Source: Thamnidium elegans
Lineage: Eukaryota; Mucoromycota; Mucoromycetes; Mucorales; Mucoraceae
Assembly (NCBI GenBank): GCA_025201345.1
Contig: JAIXMG010000031.1
Location: 248,001 to 312,000, forward strand
Reading direction: 5' to 3'
DNA length: 64,000 bases
Made by a program: the position numbers and the translations under genes. Each line of letters begins with the position of its first letter. Positions within the stretch are counted from its first letter, which is position 1. The notes beneath the pieces are model-generated. The model searched no databases, was not told where the DNA came from, and saw only the letters and a program-made list of their open reading frames with translations. Below, piece by piece: positions 24,173 to 37,894 of the stretch.

Positions 24173-27100
24173 ATGTCGCAATTGAAGCAAATTGAAGTTC
24201 ATGTTAAGAAACTGTACCAATCAGTGACAGGTGTCATTGACTCGCAACAAGCGAAACAAATCGTAGGAGACTTGGGTGCAGCTATCATTGCAAGTGTTTC
24301 TGAAAAGGATATTGGTAAGCGTTATAATAACAAAACAAAAAATAGATACCAATGACTTGAATTAGATTACATTGGGTCCACCATGTTTAATACTGAGTAT
24401 GGTATTATGTGTACGTTAAGAAGAGCTACTGGGTCGAAAGACAGTGGTATATGTTCTGCAGTTACAGAGATATTATCTTTTTTGTGTACTTTTATGCCAA
24501 AGCGAAAAAAGTATCCTTGTTTACAACTTTATGCTCCTGATTTAGTGGTAAGTTTAAAAGTGATTTTTTTTTTTTGATAGATTAGAGATGATAAATAGAT
24601 TTTTTAGAAACAATGTAATGTGATATCAAAATATGGAAACGGAGTTTCATATTCGCGTAGTAATGCAATCGAATTATTAACCGTCCTTGTGGATCAAAAA
24701 AACAAGTTTGATGTCTCTGGATTTGATATTCCCATCATATATAAAAAGTAAGATAAATTCCCTTTGAGAAAAAAATATTTTATGTCGTATTAATATAGTA
24801 TGGTGATCAGGTATTCGGATGATATCACCTTACCAAAGACTAGATTACCAGGAGGAGTACAAGGAAAAATGTTCGTCTTGTTGGGAACAATTGCGAGATA
24901 TTATCCTGATATATTGGAACCTAAGCAACTAGTACAATTAAAACGGCGGTGCTTTGATATATTAAAGTACCAGATTAAAGATATTGCTGAGGCAGAGGTA
25001 CAAGTTTTATCTGGTGCATTGAGATGTTTAAACAGCCTTGCGTATTGCGATAATGAAGATTCTATTAAACGAAATAAACAAGACGTCGAGAGCCTTTTTA
25101 CGATTATTCTCACCATGATTACAAAATTTCAAGGCACAACAAGATTTGATCCTGTTATTGCTGCGTTAGCATTGTTTAGAGATCATACTGATATGTTTTC
25201 GAGCTATCTCGTTACGTATGGAAAAGCGTTATTTGATTCATTAAATTATTGGGCTTCGCACCATAATAATCAAACTTATAAACATGGCTTAGGAGCATAT
25301 GAACAGTTTATTAGACAGGTACAATATGATACAGGATAAATATAACTTAATACCTTTTTTTTTTAATTTTTTTTTGTTATTATTAGCTCTCTTTAGTTTT
25401 ATATCATAATATTGGAGGACAAAATGAAAAGAGAATTTTTATGGTAAAACATAACATGTGTTATATCTATTATATCTATTATATGTTTTAACATTATTCT
25501 GTAGGAAATTATGGATTCTTTTTATGAAAATTTAAAAACTGCTGATAATTTAGAAAACTTTTATAGAGTATCGGTTTCTATTCGTGGAGTAGGATACTTC
25601 GCAAAAGTATGTAGCAAGTTATTGAAAAAGGAAGAAGTCGATGCATTGCGTAATAGTTTGATCAAGATTAGCGATTGGTTTTATTCAGAGTAAGTTAAAA
25701 TTATAAACAATATTATCTGTGCAGTGGATTTACATGTAATATTATTATTATAGCACTAAAGTGGATCAACAAGATTATACACGTCATTTACCAGCATTTA
25801 TTAAAGCATACACGTTATTTGCGGCAGAACTGGATCCTATACCAATTGAATTAATGCAAACCCTTCATCGAATGTGCGATACATATATTTTAGGATTTAT
25901 TACCATGTCTGGTTATCACAGAAGAAATGGCGCTTTTAACATACAGTCATTATTTTCGATGCTCTACAACAAAGGCGAGGGTCTTTTCCGTAACTTCTTG
26001 AATGAATTTTGTAAGATATTTATTAGATGTATTTATCGTACTCGATTTAACAATATATCTACATTTTATTTTATACATATAGTTGAAAAGACGTTGATTA
26101 CAACATGCACAGACATTAAATGGTTAGACGAGGATGAACGCCCTGCCTATATCGATTACATTTATTTTTGGAAAACCATATTGAACAATCCTCAAGAGCG
26201 CGAGTCCATTTCCGAAAATAAAGACAGTCAAATGGAGGAAGAGGACAATAATGATGTGTTTGATTTGTCCTTGATCTATGGAAACACAGAAATTGACGAG
26301 CCTGCCAACTTATCTGATACATTATATGATTCCTTTTTATTAGCCGTTTTAAAGTTGATCAAGACATTTAATCTCAAACTGAAAAATATTACGGAAGAGG
26401 ATGAACATGATGGTGAATCTCAGAATATATTTAATTCGGTATTGAATACACTTCAGCCTGTAAACCGAAAAGACTTCTTGTTGTTTCAAAATTTGATAGA
26501 CTTTTGGTGTGCTCTTTTGAATGAGTTGGATAATAAGAGATTGTCCGAATGGGTTCATATTGTTAGTACTGCTGTAATTGATCAAAGTGTGGTAAACCCG
26601 TTGGTAAGTGGGTTTTATAAAATGATGTCCGAAATATTGGCTGTTTGTGAAAAGAGACAGTTCTTTTTTGGGTGTAAAGAGTATTATTCACGAAGCGAAT
26701 CTGAATTAAAACAAGGGGGCTGTAAAATGGCAAGTACATAGTATAGTAAGATTAAACTTATATATTGGTTGCTAATTTATATATATATATATATATATTT
26801 ATTTAGCCTAAAGAGTATGCCTCTTTTCTTTTAATTCGAGAATATTTGAAAGAAGTATGGCATAGACTTCAACAATTTACTGATGAATTGTTAGCATCTT
26901 GTCTTCGATTAGTACTGGCCTACCCAATCGCCTTCTTTGACCTTGAAGAGTTAATCATACCGTTGGAAAAGGCTTTAAGACTAGGTGTTACGTATCATCC
27001 ATTGGCGACCATTGCAATGAATAGTTTAGATGAATTACTAGACCCTAAACTAGGCTATGATATCAACTCTACATTTTTATCTCATATCTTACCTTGTATC

Positions 27101-30100
27101 AACGAATATCTGTTGGTTGGTGTTGTTTCTAGTTCTGAAGAAGAAATCAACATTAAAAAGAAAAATTACAAGATTCCTTCAGCTGCTGAACGTAGATATC
27201 AAAGTGTTCGTATTAAAATGACATCCGATCAACTTGGTATTGCAAAGAATACTTACTCTGGTCTCCCTGACCTTCAATTGCGAATGATGCAGTTTTTGGG
27301 AAGATTGGGTGGTAAAAACAAACAACTTTTATTGGATGGAGAAGATCCTGTTCAAGAAAGTGGTATGCTTGCATGGGATCCTGTCAAACGATTAAAGTTG
27401 CCTGTTCCTTTTAGAAGCTCTAAAGTGGATATTTATTTGGACGAGTTTTTGCCTCGTATTTGTGAACTGGCAGAATCATCACCCGATAGACAGGTTAAGG
27501 TGGCTGCTTGCGAGTTATTACATGGATTGGCGCTTTTTATGATTGGTAATGCAGCCTTTCAAGCAAAGGCTTCCAAAGAAGCAAATGAGTCCGACTATCA
27601 TAAGCTTTACTTGAAAATTTTCCCTGTTATGATTCGGTTAGCAATTGACCCAGATCAAGTGGCTAGAGATATGTTCCGTCTACTTTATGCTCAGATCATT
27701 CATTGGCTTACAAATAACGCTTATTCTGAAAACCCGGAAACTATGGCCTTGTTAACTACTTGTCTTGAAGCAGCATGTAATACCGATGCTGGTCTTCGTG
27801 ACTATGGTGCCGAGTGTATTCATGAATTTGTTAAATGGTCTATCAAGCAAACGTCTCGATCTTCTGATGCTGCAATGAACATCAAATCTTTACTTAAGAG
27901 ATTGTATAATCTAATGACTAGCCCTAATTCTACAAACCGATTTGGTGCGTCTTTGGTATTCAATCGTATATACCGTCTTTTCCGTGAAGAGTCTGTTTTA
28001 GTCAATGAGTACACACTTGAAATCCTTGGTCAGTTATTTATCAGTTTGAAAATGTCAGAAACAGATCATCCGTCTATTGGTACAAGAGATCAAATTATTG
28101 AAGCTATTTCACATATTAAACATATTATTCGTACCAAGGCCAATGTCTTTTTAGATGACAATACTTCTCGTCGAGCTTTTGTAGGGGCCGATGGTGTGGA
28201 TGATTTGAAAGATGTTGTAGCATGGATGTTTTCAGAAAGCGGAAAAACTCAACGAACATACGCAAAGGTGTGTATTACTTTCTTTGTCGAGTTTGTAAAG
28301 TATATTCCTGGATGTAAAAGTGCTAAAGATTGGTTATCAAAAGAATCAGCCAAGGACAGTGATTATTATATCAATTTGTTTGAAGCAAATGGATTGAATA
28401 CTCCTTCGTTAGAAGATGATCATAGAATAATGACCGTCTATACGAACTGGATCAAACGACTAAATAGCGCTTTGGATGGCTATATTTGGCTAGTTGAAAG
28501 GGATATCCTTAGTCCCTATGAACTACTTATACATCCTAACTCAATGTTTATATTAGCTGTGGATTATTTTATAAGACGTAATCCCTACGATGTATTAGAA
28601 GAAAATCTAAAGCAATCCATTGTCGAGAAAAACAAGATTTTATCGATTTATATGCATATCTCAGTTCGATTAATCTACTTTTTCGATTTGATCTTTAAAT
28701 CTCCTGAAGAAGGTAAACGATGCTACGATTATATGAATAGAGTATTTGGAAATTTATTATATGATAAGAATTTTACAAACTCTATTGCAAATACGCTACT
28801 CTTACCCAAACATATTTCTGAAACTATTCAGTCTGATCAAAGTAATACTGCCACAAATTCTGGCGTTATTCGTATATTCAATATAGCCAAGGATTACATT
28901 GTTTCGATGTCTGAAAGAAATTCGGTTCGATTTATGGAGTCTCTGACTGTATCTATCAGTGAAATGATGTTGAAAGATAATTGCAGTCTTTTACTTACAA
29001 ATGAAGCAAGTTTAGATCGATCTTCACTTATCGAGATTATCCAGACTATTGATGGGCTTAAATTGATTCAATCACTTAACGCTCTTGATTCTGTTTGTCA
29101 ACTGTCGTACAAGTTAAATAGTAAACACCCTGAAACTGCAGAAAAGTTTTGTTTGGCCTTATTTGACCAATATTTACGTCTATGTCAAACTACGCAAGAC
29201 CCTCTCTGGGTCCAGATTTTAGGCAGTTCGTTACTCATTGCATTCACTCAACCAGGATTTTCTCAAAATTACGCTTCTGAACTCTTGGGATTTTCTGGGA
29301 AACTTGAGTCATTATCAAACCCCCAAAAGTTGGATATTTACCAAAAGCATAGAGACTACATTTATGAATGTATGGCATACCACTTCAAAGATTTCTCTTC
29401 GGTCTTAAGTCAGAATATTGGACATCCTTTAACTCGTCTTTACTTTGCCATGTTTTTGGAGTATCTTAAAAATAACAGATTATGTCAAAGAAAGCTAGTA
29501 TTTAAATTCTCAGATTATCTTGTCCAAGATCCATCTTTCCTGAATCTCCTTGTGATACATTCCAAAACCAATGATCTACTTCTTGATCTTGTCAGTAACT
29601 TAAAGTTTCTATTTGGGGCTGACCCAGGTATCATGTCAAGATCAAAGCGAAAACCTATATTTGATATTCTCTGGAATGCGTTTATGAATTTCTTAGATGC
29701 AAGACATCCGTTTATAATTAAGAGCACTGCACTAGACATACTTCCTATCTATATTTCACTGGGTGAAGATTATTCACGACAAGTCACTGAGAAATTGAAT
29801 GAATCAATTGTGCAAGAGTTTCCTATTGATACCGAAAACATGGAAAAAGGAACCACTGTATATAACGAATATATCAGTTATTTGGATAAACTTCTGGGGA
29901 TAATGGCTACATTCAAGTCTACAGACATATTTAAACTATTGATTGTTGTTTTCGTACAAGAAAAACAGCACATTCACGAAGAAGTCATCAAGAAGTTTTT
30001 GGAATCCTTTACAAATGGTCTCGGCTTAACGCATTTTATGCAAGTCGTACAATATTGCTTTGTCGAGTTCCAAAACGAACATCATACTATTTTACAAAGA

Positions 30101-33100
30101 CGTAATCTTGCCGAATTAATTATATCCTTGTCAGTAGGTGTAAACGAGCAAGCAGTAATTGCCTTTTACGAAAAAAATCTTGAAGATATCATGAGTGTTA
30201 TTCAAAGGGATTTGACTACAAATCCAGGAAATCAAGTAGCTGATTGGAGTGAAAAGGCCGATTGTTTTCGGTTAATTCAAGGTCTCTTTGATAGACTACC
30301 CAAGAGAATTTTAGGAGATCCTTCCAACAGTATCAACATAAAATGGATGAAATCACCTCAAAATAAATCTCAAAAGAAATTAGTTGGTGTTATTTTACAC
30401 TCATTCGGGTCTTTGCGAAATACACCGATTTTACCTCATCTGTATGGTTCTGAAAACTTGCGCCGAGATGCCCAGTTTTTATATAACAAGTCAGTGTATA
30501 AAGCCACTGCCTCTATTGTATTATGTATTGCAGAAAAATTACCTCAAGCAAGTATGTTCTTTTTACAAGACAGAATCTATAATACGTATCCCTGGGAGTA
30601 TGTAATTGACACAACGCAAGATATATTCCTTGGAATCCAGTTGGAAAAGCCGATGGTAAAGTCGAAGTTAAATGAACTGAGATTTGCTTCTGGTTACTCG
30701 TCTGAAAATAACGAGCATGCTATCTCTTATATGGCATCAGTTGCTCTTACTGGTAGTAGTTTTACGCAATCTTCTTTATCTGATATGGTACTTGAAGAAA
30801 GACTTAGCGATGCAAAAGAATTACAAAGTGAAGCATCAAACTCTACTCAACAAGACAGTGACACTGTAATGACTGAAGCAACCGATATTCAAGACGAATG
30901 GAATGATGAAGATGAGTTCGAGATTGATGTTTTGAATCAAAATTCAATTATGAAACCATTGACTGAGGTCATCAAAAAAATTCATTTAGAAATTAGTCCT
31001 CCAACTGAAAACTCTTCAGATATGCCTAGCTGGATAAAAGAAACAATTAGAGCCTTCCAAGAAACTAGTGAGATCAATATACAGTTACACATTGCAAAGT
31101 TGATCGTAAATTATCCAGTTGGGTTTGAAAAGTATGCCTCCTCTTGGTTGCTTCCTTTGATCCAACTTGCCACCAAGGGATATACGTATGGTTTACCCAT
31201 TAATTATTTCGTCCAAGATTTATGTGTTGTCCTTATTGTTTGGGGTAGAAGTTCTGATTTACCATCTCCTAGATCCAACGAAACAAGACGTATATTGTTT
31301 TCCTTCGTTGTAAGTAAATATAACTATTTTAAAATAGAGGGGTGTACTAACTTTTTTTTTTTTTTTTTTTTTTTTTTTGCAGGAATATTTGATAAAAAAT
31401 GCTTATCATGAAGAACAGCGCATTATGAGAAGTAATATTCATATTATTAAAGGAGTCTTTGAAAATTGGGGTAAATATATCCCTGTACCTACCGTAAGTA
31501 ACCAATCGAGAAGAAATGTTTTTTTTTCTAACTAGGGTTTATTTAGAGAGCAATATATGAACAATTCACTCATACTGGTGATAGTGCACATAAGAACATT
31601 ATTGGTTTACAGATGGTTTCTATTGTCCTCCTCAATGGTGGAAACCCTTATGATCATCACGAATTTTCAGATTTATATGATTTGCCAGAGGTCAGGTTTT
31701 ATACTGATATGGCAAATAATATCAATTATAAGGAACGAAGGAAGAGTATTATTTCTGAAGATGCAGCGGAAGTATGTCAAATCATGTCTTTAAAATTTTA
31801 TATATCGTACTAATTTTATTTTTTAGTTGATGGGAATAGTTATTCACTATATGAGAGAAAAAAACAACCCTTGTTTAGAAGATGTCAAAATCAATTTCTC
31901 AAATAAGGTAACTTCCATATTTCAAAAGATTAAAAGAGTGTAAAATAACGAAAGCATTTTTTTTTGAAAAAAAAGCTACAGGGTCTCTTTAATTCTAAGC
32001 GTACGAACATGCAAATCTTGAAATGCATGAGCAGACTTTGTCTCCGCGATACTGAATTAGCTAGTAGCTTTATTTCTGTTATTATCATAAATCTTCATCA
32101 GTATGGGTCTACTGAAAAATTACTGGCATTGAGATGCATTGCTGGTTGTTGGGAGGATGATGACGTTATATATCACAAGTTGACAGAAGCAGGTCTAGAA
32201 AGAATGATATCAAGTCGAGATGAAAAAATGCAAATAGCTGCTTTAACAGTCTTGAACAGAATTTTCAGCGTTTTGAAGGATTATGAGATTGACTGGATTA
32301 TCAAGAGAATTGCCTTGTCTTGTTCTGACCATGCTAGCGTTGAATGTAGAAATCTATACTACTCATTCCTAAAGAAAGCGTATAAGGTCAGCCAAGAAAA
32401 ACACTTTGCATTAAAGAACGAAGTCAAAGCGTACTTGTTCAGAGGATTGATCGATAAAAACAAAAACACTGCTCAGACAATCTATGATTTCATTGAACAG
32501 TCTTTTGGTTTTACTGATGATATTAACTTAACGCTTCAAAAAATTACTAGTGAATTGTATACACCTGAAACAGAAGACATATACTTGCTTTACTCCACTC
32601 GTTTGGTACTTAGCAATACTAAAAAAAGTTATGATTTTGATCAGCCTATTTTTGATAAGCCTTTACCCAATGCTAGGTTTGATGCTGAAAACCAAAATAT
32701 CAATACTTCTTGGCAAAATGCCTCTTCAATGATGCCGTTGTTCCGGGATACTCAAACACAGTCACTGAATCAAGAGGATGTAGAACTGGAATTAAGACGT
32801 ACTCAAAGCCTGCTTGAATTTAGTATTACGCAGGGCACTAACAGATCTTTGATCTCGACGTTCAATCCTGATACTGAGGTTCCTATCAATGAACTCCATT
32901 TGAATAGCCTCGACTCGGCCGACCAACCGCTACCTAGCCCTAGGAAACAAACGGACAGGAAGGTGAATCCATACTTTAAGAGGCGTTTCGTTATTACCCC
33001 TCCAGGAGCTAGTAACCGTTTCCACTCAAGCCGAAATGAGAAACTAGAAAAGAAACTTCGTCATTTAAAGAACACGCAAAAAGAGATTCTGGAGAAGAAG

Positions 33101-36100
33101 GTTACACTTAGTCGTTCATATCGTGTTGGCGAGTTACCTGATGTACAAATCAAATTTAAAGATCTCCTTTTACCTTTGGAAGTACTTGCAAGTGTAGATT
33201 ACAATGTATCTCGTCTACTTTATAGTAGTTTGGTTGTTGGTATCATTAATTCTAATGATAAAGATACTACTGGATATAAATCAAAGGTTGTGAGAAACAT
33301 TCAAAGTAACATCATCAACAGTACGTTATACTTTACTCCTACTATTGGTTCCTTCCTGCGTATCTTCTTCGATCTGAATATTACTTACCAACCTGAAAAC
33401 CTTGTTAGAACTGCCAGTAGCAATAGTTCGAATCATCATATTGGTATTGCTCTTCTCGAAAAACAATTGGAAATTAGTGCCGGATCTTCAACAAGCTCCA
33501 AGAGAAAATATAAGGATGATAGTGACGATGAAATGGAGTCATTCTCGATTAATGAAGATATAAGCAAACTTAAAATCCAATGGACTGATCTTTCCTTGCT
33601 TTATAAAGAAATTGACGAACCAGAGATATTCCAGAAGTTGTATCTTAACAACGTTGCTACTCGGGAACTTCCAAAGGAGGCTATTAATGCTGAAATCAGA
33701 GGAGAATATGTAGAAGCGTACAATAACTTTGGTGAAGCTTTACAAACGTATCGCGACCAACCTTACGAAGTTCAACTATGGACGGACCAGATGCTTTATT
33801 GTCATACTCAACTTACCCAGTGGGATGAAATTGCTGCTATAACAGACGCTCGTGTAGATACTAGTCCTATAACCAAGCTATGGGAATTGGGCCCACAGGT
33901 TATTATAAAAGCTATACAACTTTTTTTCTGTAGCTGACTAATTTTTTTTTTTCGTCTTGTGCCTTAGAATCCTTATTTTGATTATTTTGTAAAGTCTCAT
34001 TCCAAGTTTTCAGTCATGGTAAAGAGAGAAAACAACTTGATGTCCGAATTTTTCCATGAATCATCTAGCAATGAATCGCATAAAGAGTATCTGAACAAAT
34101 ACTATGCCTGTGACTGGAGTACTGTTTCTATCTATAACGAACAGTACGATTTGGCTTTACAAACTATTCCAAAATCATACAGTTCTTTACTTACTGCCTG
34201 GACCACTTTACATCCCTTAGCTCATACCAGTCGTTTAGCTAAACTTTGTCAGCTTGAAAGAACAGTTGAAATCGAAGATTACTTAAAGCTTGTAAAAAGA
34301 ATCAAACAACAAGATGCCACACCTGAACATATAAAGAACTTCTTCGAAAAGTTAACCGCAAGATATCCTGATATGAAATCCGATAGCATTGCAGTTTGGG
34401 ATGATGTTATTGATTCTAGATTTGCTTTTATTTACGATATAAAACGACAGAATATTAATCTTGATCGAAACGATTTACCAAACTTTGATCAATATGCAAT
34501 CAAATTTTTATCTTCATTGAAAAATGCTGCATTAGAACAAAACAATTTGGATGCATTATCAAATATTCGATCTAAATTTGTAGAACTTGGCGCCACTCAC
34601 GAATCTCAGCTTAGTTTGATTTTATTTTCACAAAAACATAGTCTCAACACAAGAGACCCTATCCAATATAAATATCTTGCATCTACTTTTGCTTCGTCAA
34701 TTAGTTATAAATTGCCTCAGAATGATGCAACTCCAGATGCTTTTAATCGACAAATTATCATCGCCCGTTCATTTGATATTGTAAAGCAGCAACTTGTTTC
34801 TAACCCCAATTTGTTTGATGAAATGAAGGAATTTTCAGGATTCAAGAAAGCTGTTCGAAAGACTCCTCAACAATTGGATAATGCGGATAGTTTTGTAAAT
34901 TATCTCGAGGATACTGGATTTGAGAAAATTGAAGAAGCCGGTAAAGCGTTGGACGAAACAGATGCATTATATACTGAGTATTTATGGAAAATCGGAAACT
35001 ACTGTGACAAATCATTACGTTTATTACAAGATTCATCTTCCACGTTACAACCTGACATTGATCCTACAAAATACTGTGAGCTTGTTATGAAAAATTATTT
35101 TAAAGCAATGGACAAAGGACATATTCAAGCTATCGAGAATTTCCCTCGTCTGTTAGAACTACTTGAATTATTCCCTGAAATGGGGCCCTTGTTTAAAGAA
35201 TGCTCTCTTCAATTGGATGCATCTTGGAAGTTTATTCGATGGATTCCTCAGCTCGTATCGTTTATCGAATCACCTATCGCGGAATTTATCTTCCCTTGCT
35301 TAATTCGAATTGCAGATGATTACCCTAAAGCTCTATACTATCCTTTCAATATGTCATTTGAACACTACGAATGGACCAAAGAAAGCATACCCGCTGAAAA
35401 TAGGCAAGCAATTGAAAAAATTAAGGCAATGATACATTCACCATTAATGGAGGAATTCTGCGTTGAATTACAGCGTCTGACAAACCCAGATCATATCGTC
35501 AAAGACTTTATTGGCCTGCTTAAGGTGGCTTTATCCAGTGAACATATCCCTGAAGGCTACTTTCAGACTACATACGATCAATTTAACAAGCTTTTGCTCG
35601 ACCCTTACAATAGCCGTATGGGTAGTATTCCTACCGCATTTAATGCTAGACATCGTGGCGGGCTCAGTAAAGTATTTGGTAAGAATGGTAAAAGGCTGCT
35701 TGACTCTCCTGCTGAAGTCGTAGAAGAATTGACTAAGTATTACACAACTCATATTGATCCCAGAAACGGAGCTCAGGAACGATATAAATCTGGTGGGTTA
35801 TTAAAATCATTTTCTCCTTGGTTAGCAACTTTTAAAAATAACGATTTCGACGAGGTAGGTTTAAATAAAGTAAAACAAAAATAGTATACTAATATCTATT
35901 ATAGGAATTAGAAATTCCCGGTCAATATGACGGATTTGCCAAACCTTATCCTGAATTACATGCAAAAGTAGCTAGCTTTGGTACACAAGTTCTTATTATG
36001 GAATCTATCAGAAAACCTAAACGTTTGACTATTAATGGAACCGACGAAAAAGAATATCACTTCTTGGTAAAGGGTGGCGAAGATCTCAGATTAGATCAAC

Positions 36101-37539
36101 GTATTGAACAGCTCTTCGGTGTTATGAATATCATGATAAAGAAAAATGCGTTCTGTTCTCGACAAAATATGCAGATTGCTACTTACAAGGTAAGTAACAT
36201 AAAAAATAGAAAATGTACTTGTAACTCATATATACATATCTTTAGGTTATTCCCATGTCTTTGAGTCTCGGTATGATTGAATGGGTAAAACATACAAAGC
36301 CTGTAAAGAGTTGTATTGAAAGCCAAGAGCCTAATATTAAAAAATGGAGAATTGTAAGAGACTCGTATAATTCGTGGATCGTACGACATGCACCTCGCAG
36401 TAAAAATATCGCAGGTAAAAAAATAACTTTTGGGACGCGCTTTGATCCTTTTTTCTAACACATCTCAATAGCTCCTCATTTTGCTGCGTACGCTGATTCT
36501 CGTAGTAATATTGAAAAAAATTTCAATGAAATCAGCGAAAGACTTCCTCCTACTTTGCTTCGAGACTTTGTCCTTCAACTTGCTTCTTCTCCGGAAGCGT
36601 TCTTATTTTTAAGAAAGAACTTTGCTTATAGTCTCGCATGTATTTCTATATTTGGGTATATTTTAGGTATTGGTGATAGACATTTGGATAATTTCCTTAT
36701 TGATTTGAAGAGGTAAGTATATATATATATATATATATATGATGATTTTTATTTGTTTCTGACTTTCACCTGCCTATTAGTGGTAGCCTGGTCCCTATTG
36801 ATTTCGGGCATGCATTTGGTTCCGCAACAGAGCATTTGGCTATCCCTGAAGTTGTCCCGTTCCGATTGACACGTCAGCTTGTCGGTGTACTTGATCCACT
36901 TGGTGTTTCGGGTATACTTGAAACGGCTATGGTTAATGTATTACAAGGTAAATCGAAAAAAGAAAAGAAAAAAAAGATATAGTTTCTAAAAGTATACTTT
37001 GTATTACTCTGTAGCTGTGAAAGACGAAAAGGAACTTTTGTTGAATATCATGAATGTATTTATCAAAGATCCATTGTTGGACTGGAAAAAGGCAGCTACT
37101 TCAGAAAGCAAAAATCAAAGTAAGCTTATATTTAGAGTGATGGTTTCTTTTTTTCCTAAAAAAATCAATTCTGTATTCTATAGCCGAGTCAATAGGTAAT
37201 GAACAAGGCAGCTGGTATCCTCAAAGAAAGATGGATATTGTAAAAAGAAAGTTAGATGGAGATAATCCTGCTCGTAAGTAAATTATTAATAACATGCATC
37301 TAGTATTAATATAGTATTTTATAGTGATTGTAACCACTGAAATTGAAAATGGTCACTCTAGTCGATATTATTGTAAAGACATTGTAGCTCTTGCGAAAGG
37401 TGACCCTGATCATGATATCAGAGCTAGAACAGGAAGTTCTTGCAAAAATACTACGGATCAAGTACAATGTTTAATTAATCTTGCCACAGACAAGTGCGTT
37501 CTTGGAGTTATGTATGGTGGTTGGATGTCTTTTGTCTAA
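24173..37539 (+). CDS. PRKDC: DNA-dependent protein kinase catalytic subunit (DNA-PKcs)
   Basis: One giant gene. Exons by eye: 24173-24314, 24366-24547, 24608-24747, 24799-25318, 25387-25443, 25505-25689, 25754-26010, 26083-26729, 26807-31309, 31383-31493, 31547-31771, 31827-31907, 31976-33898, 33968-35854, 35905-36189, 36246-36414, 36472-36712, 36781-36947, 37015-37119, 37184-37273, 37325-37539. They give 4,043 residues (4,067 if the 72 nt intron at 26011 is retained), close to the 4.1 kDa-residue length of animal DNA-PKcs. The N-terminal helical scaffold contains DELLASCL, FLGRLGG, WDPVKRLKLPVPFR, R-Q-V-K-V-A-A-C-E-L-L and SIKQ..., all DNA-PKcs-specific and not found in ATM, ATR, TOR or Tra1. 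RSYRVGELPDVQIK precedes the FAT region. The kinase has IPGQYDG, FLVKGGEDLRLDQR (Lys near 3676), GIGDRHLDN (3837-3845) and IDFGHAFGSAT (DFG at 3859-3861). The FATC tail ends LGVMYGGWMSFV. It should act with Ku at DNA double-strand ends in non-homologous end joining. All kinase residues look functional. Confidence 0.95.
26730..26806 (+). other. GC-AG intron in DNA-PKcs
   Basis: Phase conservation requires the exon to end ATG at 26727-26729, followed by GCAAGT, a non-canonical GC donor with otherwise perfect consensus. The acceptor is TTTAG at 26806. The nearby GTAAAA inside the exon would create a stop after splicing and is rejected. Confidence 0.7.
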
Positions 37540-37829
37540 TTAATAGTTTGAAATAAATAAAATAAAAATCAAGTTATTTCAATGAAAATAAATCCAACTA
37601 GAAAATAACTAATTTAATCTACTGTAGAAGTAGGCGATATAGTTGCGTTAAGGCCTATGGGCGAATGAATCCAGAACATTTGCTTTAAAATGGCTTTAAA
37701 ATGGCTTGACCAAGCTTGAATGATTTTTCACGAATAACAACACTGTACTTTTTCCGGCCTTGGAAGTTATTTTCAAAAAGAAAAGTAGGTTCGAGAGTCC
37801 CTACAATGTTTCAGATAAACGACAAATGC

Positions 37830-37861
<32 letters not shown>

Positions 37862-37894
37862 GTACGGAAACAATCAGAGATTGCTTCAGATGAT
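37540..37894. other. DNA-PKcs 3' flank with poly(T) run
   Basis: AT-rich 3' region of DNA-PKcs. Two short copies of TTTAAAATGGC occur at about 37684-37704. A 30-base T run is at about 37831-37860. No gene is seen. Confidence 0.5.

Noticed and set aside
24173..37539. Giant PIKK read as Tra1/TRRAP, ATM or TOR
   Set aside because: Tra1 lacks the catalytic G-D-R-H-x-x-N and D-F-G motifs, which are intact here. N-terminal blocks and the RSYRxGELPD motif fit DNA-PKcs and not ATM, ATR or TOR, and the tail fits DNA-PKcs FATC.
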